Shown: piece by piece, positions 34,398-47,100 of the stretch
Layout: each line of letters starts with the position of its first letter
How positions within the stretch are numbered: the first letter of the stretch is position 1
DNA from: Diphasiastrum complanatum
Taxonomy: Eukaryota; Streptophyta; Lycopodiopsida; Lycopodiales; Lycopodiaceae
DNA length: 64,000 bases
Assembly (NCBI GenBank): GCA_029204225.1
Contig: CM055100.1
Span: 53,237,763-53,301,762 of the forward strand
Reading direction: 5' to 3'
Made by a program: the position numbers and the translations under genes
The notes under the pieces: generated by a model
What the model was told of the DNA's origin: nothing
The model's database searches: none
Seen by the model: only the letters and a program-made list of their open reading frames with translations

Positions 34398-37300
34398 CTG
34401 AATTTCCAATGACATCGTCAGTCAATATTCCAGCAATTTCATCCAGTAATTCAACTATGAAGTAATAAAGTCTATGTTGCAAACATTTGCTGCTCAAAAT
34501 TGAATAATCAAGTAAATAGCAAGCCGATTACAGCCAACATAAGACAGGATACATACCTTGTAAATCAAAAGTGAAATAGATTTCATCAGATCACCAACAA
34601 CAATAAAATCTCCACGAGATTGGACATATAAAGCTAAAATGTGCCCGTGATGACCACATTCTGATTGTAACTCTCTTGTACCATCATCTCTCAGAGTCCA
34701 TTTATATAGCTGAATTTTCTGATTGATACCAGCTAGAAGCTTCCCATTGAAGGAGTTTAGATTATATACAGCACCTTTTGTCTCTTTCTCTGCGACAAGT
34801 TGTAGCTTCCCATCTTCAACAGCAAACACTAGTATTCGTCCCTGAAGGCAATCATTTTGTCACGTTTTATAAGAGAAAAGCTTCACGAGAACTTTAAGAA
34901 CTCAACATCAAGGCCTATAGGCAGAGATGGGAGCAAACCATGAACGGCTAACTGGGTTCTCCAGATGAACAAGCAGGCACCCTTGCGAAGCTTAATCCAG
35001 AATCAGAATAGAACCTGAACTATTATAGAGGCTACTAGCTAATTGCATAATGACTTTCAGAATTAGCACTATCAGGAAAGCTACCCTGCACCCATATATG
35101 CATAGCAAGAGCATTCTAGTTAGTAACTCCATAGTTCGTCTTCCAGAAGACTTTATTATTATAATTGAGTGAGTGAAGGAGATGAACTAAACTGACTATA
35201 GGAACTATGGGCTCCAGACCAAGTTTAGATGAGGTGGAAGTTATCCAACTCAAGTAAGCTACAGGCACTAAAGCATGATAAATTTCTTTAATGATTGGAG
35301 ATAAAACTGCACTAGAAATCAGTGAAACTTATTTCATGAGCAAAAGAAATAAATTTTTTAGGGCCAGCACTGATGAATTTCATGTAACACAAAAGAATCA
35401 TGTCACCTATGTTAATGAAGCCTTAGTCTGGAAAAATAATTGCAGAACTTTCTTCAAAACTGGACACAGTATCAGACTGCTCACTGTAGCTGCAACCAAA
35501 CATAGTTGGAAAAAGTTCAACGCCATTGGAAACACACCCACAGTTTAAATCCGCTTTCTGTTTCTCAAGTCAGGTCCCAAGACCCCAAAAAAAGTGGGCC
35601 CTTTTTGGGTTTTCAAAGGGGACCTAAACTAACTCCAAGACCCACTATCCAGTTAGGGCCCTAAAGTACCAATTAATAGTATAAATACTGAATGGTCATT
35701 TTTTCTGACATAGTAGCAAAACAACAAATTTCATTCCTACCACTGCTTAAAAATGATAAAAAACATTTCACATTTCAGCATTTCAAACTTTTGGTTACAA
35801 CTATGCTGCTGGCCAGTAATTGGGCGGAAATACAGGTACTCAATTACAAAACTTAAGCGCTTGAGTTTTCTCATGCAAAAGTAAGACATGAAGGAGTACT
35901 AGAGGTAGCAAACAGTCGGAAGCTTCTCAGTGAGTTAATGCATCTGACCAAGAAAAAATCAAATCTATGTGCAAAAGATTTGATATAGATCTTAGGTAGT
36001 ATCCACATATATCAGCTCAATCCAACTAATCTCGATAGCATACACCTTAGAAGCCCGTTCCGACCAAAATGGGTCGGAACGTTCCGTTCCGGAACGTATG
36101 AGTTTATTTACAATGTAAAAAAAAAACATAATACGCTGGTTTTCCGCGAAATCTATTGAGGTAACACCCTGCCGGCCCGCAACTTCACCATTTCACAACA
36201 CCTGCTGGCCCGCGACTTCACCATTTCACAACAGCGAGCAGGGAACACTGATGTGCTAAGATAACAGAATTATCACACAATTCAAATAGCGCACCACCGT
36301 CATACAAGGCTTTTTCATGCTTTCTTTCTTGCCAATCATTCATGCACATAACATCATAGATTCTGTAGCTGTAAGGTAGATGTGTGGTAAGTGCCATTCT
36401 TGAACATAATTGACCAACCTCTCTCAGTAAACTATATCTCGTTCATCAATTGAATTTCACAAGAGAATGATCATTCGTTGCATACTGCTAGCCTTCTGCA
36501 TACACCAACTCTTCTCTCAGATTTATCCACTCGCTACACAGGAGTTCATTCTAGTTGTTGTTCGTCTTTATGTTTCCTGCCAATCTTGGTTGCTACATAT
36601 TGCTTGGCCTCCGATGTTGTTACCAAGTTGCCGGCTTTCAATTGTATTCCTGGGCTATTCAACTAGCTTTGGATATCTCGGTTGTTGGGGTCCTGCACAT
36701 CGACATTTTCTTATGGTTTTCTTGGGCTATTAGAGTGCCTTGAGCAAGTTTTAGTAATGGTTTCTTTAACATCAGCTAATTTCAACAGTATAATGTTGTT
36801 GAGTATATTAGAGACACGTTTATAGCATGATTTCCAGTTGATGTACTACGATTTGATGTATGTTCCTTTTGGAATACCTGCTGTGACAACTTATGTAGGT
36901 CCTTCAGTATTTCCATTCACACATATTTCTTATAGTTGTTTTGAGATAGTTTTTATGATTGGCTATTACCATAGCTATTACTTGGGGCCAACAACATTGA
37001 GGACAATGTTTTTAAGGTGAGGGAGAGTTATATACTAGGACTAGCCCCTAACTAGTATAGCCTTAGGTACTAGGCCATTACCATTAAGGGCATGTCCTTA
37101 TGGGACCCAAGTACCCTAAGTTGCTCTAGTCTATTGAAGGTTCCACTAAGGGCCTCTAAATAGTATATAGAAGGCTGTCGTTGGCTGATTACATAGCTTA
37201 TGATATTTGTTGCTTTCTTAGTCCTAATTAGGTTTCAACTATCCATGGCTTGTAGGGCTATGTACATGATCATTGTGATGCATCTATGCTATTCTTGTAG

Positions 37301-40300
37301 GGATTAGTCTTTGCTGCCTCATATTTGTCCTTCATTGACGCTAAAATTTGTGATTCAATTCATAACTAAGCCCTTTCAAGGCCTTGTATTGCAATGCCTT
37401 GCACAACATGTGTCTAAGTTGAAAATCCTCGAACTCCCTATATACACTCTTTGCAAAAGTTGGCACATACCATTCCATTAACTAGTGGAGAGGTAGATGC
37501 ACCTTGAGATCTCCAAACAACAGTGGCCTGTCACCTAGTCTCTTCCGTATACTTTGTCAATAATATTCCAACTCCCTTATTTTGTTTGTGGTGGCTTTTG
37601 CCAAGCTAAGTTTCCTCATATCATAGTTTCCCTTTTGCAATGACTCTATTTTATACTATGTCAACCAAATCAATTTCAAACTTCAATAAGCTCTAGGTAG
37701 ACTTTCTTTTTGAAACTACTTGTTGGTGTTGTTTCCCACACACATGAGATGAATAGACCACAACCTAGGCTCAATGGCTTGCAACAATTCATGGGCGACA
37801 ACCATTCCAAGCTAAGCTAACTTCTACATAGAGTTGACTTGTACTAGACTATGTTTGAACTCAATTGATTGACTAAAAGGGAGAAAAGTGACTTTCAAGA
37901 GTTTGCCAACATCCAATCCAAAATAATTCCCTTCCTACGAGGTCCTAGAAATTAACGTGAAAGGGTAGTACTATATGCTCAAATGATAGGTTTTCTAGAG
38001 TTGGGGCATGAACTTTTTGGGGGCAGAGGGGCACATTGTCTGCTGAACTTTTGGAGTATTTACAATACAGGATCTATATGACTTCAATACATTATTGCCG
38101 ATTGATAGATACTAGCAACTTCAATAAAACATCAGCTTTGGAACATGTCTATATCTAGTTTTCTCAGCATAACTTGACCTCGACGGTGTATGACTTCCTC
38201 TCCAAGACAACTCAGCAGCCAAATACCAATCAAAGTATGCGTTTGTAATAGAAAAATACCTTGCTTGGTTCATTCTCTTCAGGCAGAGCATATGCTGTCC
38301 CTACACAATAATAAATATTGCTGTCATCTGTAAATGAGCACGTGATGATTGAACAGCCATTTTCATAGGTGTCAAGCTGATGAGAGCCCACAATCTCAAA
38401 TGTCTGGTCGTCTATCAAGCGTACAAAATGGGTCTCTGTGTCTTCTCCACTCGTCAAATTGTAAGAATACTTTGCACTGCAAATAGCAAAAGTCCGTGAA
38501 ATCTCTTGATGACAAATGCGCCGGGGATGCTCTCCCAGAGGAACTGTTCGAATATGAAGTTTTTGAATGTCGTCAATGGTCCCAATTGTGAGCTGACCTT
38601 CTTTTCCAATTGCCAAGCTACGGAAAACACAGCATACAGCGAGCAAGCAAGAAGTTACCTCATGATAAACTCATTGCTTTATCAGTACAAGTTTCCTCTA
38701 AAAAAGAATTAAAATTATGTTTTCAGCAGACAGATAATCTGTCACATCTTCAGAAGCGATTTAGACCTGAATTACTCTAAAGTGGGCACTGCGTTTTAAG
38801 ACGCACAAAGTACAAAGTGGACAGCAATCAGCCTGGATTGAAACAAGACAGCCATGGATAACTGATATGAAACAAAAATGAAAGTTGCTGTACTGGTTTT
38901 GAAAGATTTCTTTAGACATGACTGGGTTGAAAATTTCTTTCTCTAATAGGCATGTGTCAATGAGTTGTATGATGTCGTGATCAACTTAAAATGCGCATTT
39001 CTTGGAGATAAAACAAATGAGAAACTATTCAGCTAAACCATGTTAATGACCTCGTTGCTGACTTTGTATTAACTAGAGGTTACCTCGCTATAATATACGC
39101 CTTAGGGCTAGCACAAACTAGTAGAGTGTATGGATCACTAATAATCTAGTTCACAATAATGGAGCAAAAAAGAGTTACATACCTATCAGGAAAAGATGCA
39201 GAATTGAAGGGACACATATGGTTTACTTCCTTTAGATTCACATTGCTGTATAGCAATTTACGGTTGCTACTATAGATCACTGTTGGACGATCTGAAGCAG
39301 CAAAGACATGCGTGGCATTTTTGGACCGAAAAGTACGCAAAGTAATGGGCTGTGTTCCCAGAGAAATTTTCTTTCTATCGGAGAGCTGTCCAGAAGATAT
39401 ATCCACTATAAAGTTGAACAAATGTCCATCTCCTAATGCACACAGTAGATATGGGACCTGCATGGTAGTTTTAAATCTGCTTTTAAATTGAATGATAGAA
39501 AAATAAACTTCGCGTAAGACAACTGTTCCTATGTACCACTCTGTTCAAGATCATTATCATGGATGGTGGAGCATTTCAAGCAGAAACATTCGCTCTAGCA
39601 AAGAGACTGCATAAGTGATGAAAATACATTCCTTTGGGTGTGCATTCAGGAAACTACTTCAAGCGCCATTATGATGCAACCCACAATGAAATTAAGGAAT
39701 AAACCATAAACTATGTCCATCCTAAACTCAAGAATGTACTAACTTATGCAACTTATTCACGCAAATTGTGTTAAAAAGACTTATGTATTCAAGCTGGTTA
39801 TGTCAGACTAATTTATCGTTTCAACTCCACAACATCGAACAAGCATTAGGAAAAGGAACAAAATTGTGAATTTATTTTTAAGAGTTCTATGAGAGACCTA
39901 GGTAAAGGTCCATACTTTTCTAAATCAACTGCAATACAGCTTTCAACAAATAAGAATAGAAGGAGCCACTGAAATGGCTATGCAAATATAGGACAGCTGT
40001 TACAGTTCGTGAACACTCTTACTTATTGAAAAGGAGACAATCTTTAGGCATTCATTTGAGACAACTAAGGAGCTAGTCTAAGTCCACCTGGTCGATCCAC
40101 AAATATAAAAAGTGTTGTAAATTGCCATGTAGGGAAAGATAAAACCAGATGTAACTCGTCTGAAAGACAGCTACTACAGCTCTTGCTGTTGCCTTATCTT
40201 CAACAAGCTGCCACATGAGGATAGCAAGTGGCAATCTGGTAGAAAATTTTGTTGAAATTGCTCGTTAATAAAGAACAAAACTATCTAAAGTTCGGTTTAG

Positions 40301-43300
40301 TTTAGAATAGCGGGCTGTTACTCAAATTTTTCCCTTTGCCAAATTTGTAATAGTAAGAATAGCATAAGAAAAATTCAAATTCTAGGCTTACAAAAAGGAA
40401 AGCACTTCAGAATGAACTTGTAAAGTGCTAAATCAAAACTTCACCTTTCATGTGTTTAAAGTTATTGCTTGCTGATAAACAACTGAACTAAACTAAATTA
40501 ATAGACAACAACTTCCATTTTAGTTCAGTGGTTATTAGCAAGCAATCACCTTCAACACTTGAAAGGTGAAGTTCTGATTTAGCACTTTAAAAGATCATTC
40601 TGAAATTCTTTCCTTTTCTTAAGACTAGAATTTGGACTTTGTAAAAGTATTTTTAAGATTACATACAAATCTGGTAAAAGGGAAGATGTTACTCTTACTC
40701 AGCCCGCTACCCTCTCGTTGTACTCTTGCATCCCTAGCTTACAACTAAAGACGAAAGCAGTCTGCAGGCATGGTTTCAAATGTAGTGGAATCTTAGTTGT
40801 TCTCACACTCCGAAGATTCCATTTCTAAAACTTCTAGCATTCCTAGCTCTGGAATCACGGCACCGTTTGTGGCAACTCGTTCACATCAAGAATTTTGCCT
40901 AGACTTTGAAGCCAAGGAAACTCCATAAATTTTTTCATCTGATGTCTGGATTGTAAGGTAAATACACCAATAAATAGCCATCACAAATATCAATCTTTGG
41001 CCCCGTCTCCCAACATAGACTACACCAGCCATGGCATGGACTAGATGCTACAACATCATGTGCAAGTTCATCAGGACCAATCAATCCTGGCTTACATACT
41101 AATCCAAAGTTCATTATGATGATTTTACTTAAAAACTTAAATAACTAACTATGTGAGACGTGCTCAGTATATACAATCACCTAAAAATTCACTCTCAAAT
41201 TCAGTATTGTTGCTGAGTCTTTGTGTGACAAGGAGATGCATACCCCCTCAAATGCGCAAAAAAGGACTGAACGAGGGATTATTTCACCCCCAAGGTGTTC
41301 CTTTGTAATCATTTCCAAGTTTGGAAGAGAGAAAATCCGGACACTGATATCTGTCCACATTCCAACTGCAGCTAAGTGGCTATGAGCTGGATCATCCCCA
41401 ACTGGGTTGATGTCCAAACAAGAAATTTCATACTCAAGTTGAATATGCTTTAATTCTTTCAATGACTCACGCCCGATCTCAATGTACACAAGATTCCCTC
41501 CACCTGTTGCAAGCAACACCTGCATGAATCACATATAATTAGTAGCTTATGTTACAACGCCTAGAAAGTGTGCTGACGGCCAAACCAAATTTGCTAATTA
41601 CAGGGTTACCTATTATAGAGCTGGCAGTTTTGCGCGCAACAGCCTAGTCTAGAATGTAGATGTTCACAAAAGCTCTAATGCTTAAACAATGTGACGCCCA
41701 AAAGTATAATAAGTAGCCTGAGCATAAAGTTTACAAAGTATTACAACTGAAAAAGCTAGGTGTTTTAACAGATCATGATTAAAAGCAAACTCATTGTGTG
41801 ACTAGGATAACGATAATATGCAAACCAAAAACCCTAACCTGTGATGCATTTGCTGTGGCAACGTTGATAGAAACTCCCTGAGGAGCTCTCCATTCATTCA
41901 GTAGCCTGCGTGAAGAGGCATCAACAAGCTTTAAAGCACTGGCTGTTATCTGTAACACATTTTTACAAAACTGTAAGTCTCAGTTGCGATATTACATACA
42001 TCAACTGAAAAAGCTTGCTTGATTACTAGATCTTATGATTCAGGGACAGGATTTCCGTATTTTTAGTGGCTTCCTATGCCAATAGACTAAAACAAAGAAA
42101 TACTAGGTTAAGGAGATAATAAAAAGCTTAAAGCGACACTGCTTATATTAATAAGTGATATCAGAGCTAAGGAAGTATTGCAAAAGAGCTACAGTGTTTA
42201 CATTCAGTGCAATGGCAAAGCAGACTTATTTTGAAGACAACATTAGCCTTTGTTTTTCTTAATCTATAGTACAGAAACTTGCAAGAAGTTTTGGTGTTCT
42301 GGAAACAAAGGAATTTAAAAACATCAGAGATGGTGTTGTCCGTGCATAATTTAAAGAAGCAAGCTACAACTATTGGCAAAAGTAAGTAAATCATATACAC
42401 AACGTTTACAGGTAAAACTAACTCCCGCTTGCAGACAGATACATTTTACCTGGACAAGCTGATCATGCACTGCATTATGACAAAAAAGAGTCTGAGCATC
42501 AGAATCAAATCCAGCTATTTCAGTTTCTTCCAGTTCATCGTCTGTATTCATAGCCAATATACGTGTCTCACTGATAAAGCTAACTACTAGAAATGTATCA
42601 AAAGCATCCATTGATGTGGCCCGTAGAGACCACATCCCCTTGATACCTTGCAATTCTGCCGAAGCCTGTTCACACATACAGTGTTGTATTAAGAATGGAA
42701 CAGATCAAGAGTTAGAAGATATTCATTTGTTCACATTAAAGGACCAGAACCAGAATATATCAGCACACCTGCTCATTGATCCCAATACCATTACGAACAA
42801 TGCGAAGGGAGCCATCCTTGAAAGCCCCAGAACATGTGACAACTTGTCCCTGCCCTTGTCTCTCCAGGTCTACCACACATAGATCCACAATTGGTCCAAG
42901 ATTTACAAAGCTCTCAAGCACCTCCACATAAGATCCTTTGGGGTCTGGTTGAGAATTTAATTTTATAAGCTGCAACAGAACTTATATCTTGTCAATATCC
43001 AAGGAACAAGACTGCATGCTGTGGTATTTCTCTCTTCAAATTCGCGTAAGAGAAATTCTTGAACTTAAACTTTCTAAATACAACAAGAGTAACAACATCA
43101 AAGTTTGTTCTGATTGATATTTCCGTAGCTTTCACTTAGAAATGTTTGAGAATGTTGTTGAGGGACCTACAAAACTATCAAACCCCCAGTTTGTGCTAAG
43201 TATTAGTTGAGGACAAGTTTACAAGAAAGCAATTGTAGCATTCAAACATGAAGATTCTAATGCTTTCAGATCATATAAAACAACAAACAGATATGCAACA

Positions 43301-43718
43301 CCTACATAAAAGCTGGAACAATAAGAAACCATGAAATAAGAAAATGGAAAACAAGGCAAAGCAGAAAAGGCCAGAATCAGCATGAATTCTTGTATGCCAT
43401 CCAGATTTGTATGCATGGCCCACACTTTCCATTAATGCCAGAGGAAAAGGTCAAGAGCTCTGTTTTGTGAATGGTGAGGGGGTGGGCTAGTCCCTGGGTT
43501 AGCATGGAATTCAGTGCCACCTAGAACATTCTGTAAAGAAAAGCTTACAAGCAACAGGCGATTAAGGTTCAGCACAGAAGAAAAACCAGACATTGAACTT
43601 GAGTTTAAAATGAGGCGATGAGATTCTCTCAACTGAAGGAAAACAAGGAAAACAAGAGTCAAGGCACCAAGATCTAGCTATCAATCAATCTCCACAAGAC
43701 GAGAGAAGAGGCTGGGCG

Positions 43719-43779
<61 letters not shown>

Positions 43780-44142
43780 GCAACACAAGTAATGAAGAGC
43801 AATGCTTAGCCAAAACTGAAAAATGTGACAATAAGCCAATATGTACTCTACCTACTTACTGAATGTAGGGCAACCCCAAAAGTCAAGATAGGGCCCCTCA
43901 ACCAAATTAGACCTCTAAGGACCCACGAGTCGGTACATGACCAAAATTGGGTCCATCATAAATTAAGACAAACTTAACATGGCCTAAATAACTAAATACC
44001 CATGGTTACACAAATCTCGACCTTTTGGGTCAAAGTAACCTATGGATTAACTTTAGCATAGTCATTTATTTCTAACATCAACCAGTTATGCCATATAGCC
44101 CCTCTAGATTGGACAGGGTTCAAATCTCTTCTCTAATCCCTT

Positions 44143-44182
<40 letters not shown>

Positions 44183-47100
44183 TAAAAGCCCGTTCCGAGC
44201 CAAAAGGGTCGGAACGTACTGTGCGTTCTGGAACGTACTGGGTCGGAACGAGTTTATTTACAATCTAAAAAAAATAAATATAATACCCTGCTGGCCCGTG
44301 CGGGACTTCACCATTTTCAAAGCATCATCATTGATTCGATCAGGATCACACTCAGATCTAAGGTGTTTAACCCGTTGACGTTCTGCTTCCTCTTGGTTAT
44401 AATACCAATCTTGAGCAGCTCCAGTTAAGGCCATAGGGAATAACTAAAGTTTATCTTGTGGAAAAACTTTGCCATAAACTTTACATGATTCAGAAAAGAT
44501 CTCGAGAAATCTGATAGGATCAGATAACCCATTGTACTTTGGTATATCTAACCGAGGAGACCTTCTAACAATAATTGGTGGTGGGTTCAGTGGTCCTTCT
44601 TCAGCCATAATTCCAAATTACGTCAATCAAACAATGAGATTGGATCTAGATTTTTCAAACAAAATCCTATCTCAGATCAAATCTGTAATCTCTATCACTT
44701 GAAAATAATCAAATTTCTGATTTTTGGAAATTAGATCTTGATCAAGCGATCGACACTAAAATGATAATTTTTCAAAATCACTATCAAAGTAAAACAGAAT
44801 GATTCAAAATTTGACAGAGGCTAGATCTGGTAGATCAAAACCTAGAAATACTATAGGCGAAGGTTATCTAGGCGAGGGTTGACTCGGCGAAGGTTCTTCA
44901 CTACTATTTTTGGTAAAAAATCATTGATCTGGCTTTTTTCTGACAAGTCTGGTAAAATTAACCTTCGCCAACCTTACAGTGGATAAATCTAACACAAATT
45001 ATTGTGGTAGAACTGGCGAAGGTTCTTTATGAAAAAAATTGGGGTTTTTGTAACTTGGCGAGAGTAAAAATTGACTTTTTTCAAGATCCGGATAGATATA
45101 GTCTTCGCCGAACTCACAAATGTTAACTTACTATATTTAGAATCCATAGGCAACTTGGCAAAGGATCTGGTGAAGAATCAAGAGTAATACTGGTATTTTT
45201 GCAAAAAAGGGGCTTTTTTGACAAAAATATGACAATATGACAACTGACCTTTGGGAAACCTTCGCCCAACTTACTGATTATCAAAAATAGTAAGTGGGAC
45301 TGACACAGACTCTGGCGAAGGTTTAGGAGAAGGTTCAACTCAGAGAACTGATATTTTTGTAGAAAGTGTTAATTTCCACAACAGGTTACCAGCAACTAGA
45401 TGAACAGACACTTTGGCCTTCTATTTTTGGTATTAATCTTCGCCGACCTAGCAGTAGATAGATCTAAATCACACCTATGCACAGTGAATCGAGCGAAGGT
45501 TCTTTTTTTGTATTTTTGGGGTTTTGAGGGTTTTTTGGTGTTTTTTGATGGTTTTTCTGATATTTTTGCAAATCTACTGGGAATTAATCTTCGCCCTTCA
45601 ACCTGAAAGATCTGTGAGTGAAACCGAAGCTTCCTGCAACTCAGCGAAGGTTTCCTGTAAAAGGGTAAAAAGTTATCAGATGTGATGACAATTTTGCCTC
45701 CCTTTTGCTCCAATCTGGCACCCTCAATCTAACCCTAAAATGCAATTTTAACCCTATTCATGCCAAAACAAGATGCCTAATGCAAGCTAACATCCATCCA
45801 AACATGCTACAATCTGAGAAATTGGCGTAGCTCCCCGGCAACGGCGCCAAAATTGTAGTGGGTTTCTTTCCTATCCTATCCTCAACCCAAGATCCAAGCA
45901 TACAAGCATCAAGGAGATGAAGTTAGTTCGATCCCATGAGAGCGATAGCATAAAACAAATCCAGCATGCATGGACAATTCACATTAACACTAACATCCAA
46001 TAACACTACACATTAACACTACATCCATTAACACTACACATGAATACTACATCCATTCACCCTAATCCAATTAACACTACAATCCACGATAAGATAGATA
46101 CTTGCTTCTCTCTCTCTCTCCCTTTCTCTCTCACAAAAAGTATAAGAACATACAATCCCAATAATATTCAGATCTAACAATTAGCAAATATAACAAAAGC
46201 ATGAGAGATGAAAGAAAAGAAATAGAGAACAAGGACATTCATAATCCATTCCATAAGAGGCTCAACCGCTTGTATTTGAAATGAAGAGAGAACATGGTTT
46301 ACAAACTCGAGGAGGCCCCTCTGGAGAGCAGGGCCTTGGCCTCAAAATCCTATTGGCCCATTCAAATCTAAAAAGAGTGGGAAACTCTTGCATTAATTAG
46401 AGATCCCCATTTGAAATTGAAATTTGGTGGAAACCCCTAGTTTATTCACTAACTTGAAATTTAGGCCTTCGACATTAAAAGTCCCGCAAAAAGGCCTAAA
46501 GCCCTTTTATTGACTTTAATTAATAAAATCTCTATGTGATCATTTGCATACAGCTCTTGCTCGTGTGTAGGATATCTCTGTTGAGCTGGTGTCAACTTCG
46601 TAGTCTCAAAGGCTACTGGTCTACCCTCTTGGGTCAACACTGCACCTACGACAATGCCACTTGCATCCGTCTCTAGGTCAAAAGGTTTCTGGGTATCCAC
46701 AATCTTGAGGCTGGAGCTATGGCCACAGACTCCTTCAAGTTCTCAAAACGTTGCCGAGCTTCATCATCCCATCAAACCACAGTGTTGTTTTTCCTTAACC
46801 GGTCCGTTTAAGAAGCAGCTATCCAGGAATAATTCCTAACAAACCGCCGGTAGAACTTACAAAAGCCTAAGAAAGATTGTAATTGGCATATATCGGCAGG
46901 CCTCGGCCACTTCTTAACCACAACCACCTTGGCTGGGTCAACCAAAATACCCTCAACAGTCACTACGTGACCCAAATACTCGACATGAGTTTTACACAAC
47001 TCTGTCTTCTGAGCATTGGCATACAAGACAGAAGCTTGTAACTTGCCAAATACGGTCTTGAGATGAACCTCATGCTCCTCGACCGCTTTACTAAAAACCA

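Larger units (their letters stand above)
44318..46542 (-). mobile_element. LTR retrotransposon T: LTR, PBS, leader and gag start
   Basis: On the minus strand: an LTR truncated at its outer end (46542), a tRNA-Asp PBS, a 1.2-kb leader and the first ~95 codons of a gag. Everything downstream is missing at 44318. A second copy of the LTR lies in the opposite orientation at 53995-54782. Confidence 0.82.

Noticed and set aside
34398-34415. ATG at 34415 as a separate gene start
   Set aside because: The open frame runs into the intron by chance; the TTCAG acceptor and continuity with exon m place the exon start at 34397.
36467-37020. Several overlapping plus-strand ORFs in a DDB1 intron
   Set aside because: Hydrophobic, low-information translations without motif; antisense to the gene.
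45396-45713. Minus-strand 105-codon ORF in the element T leader
   Set aside because: Lysine-rich translation of poly-purine leader sequence; no recognisable domain and unknown conservation.
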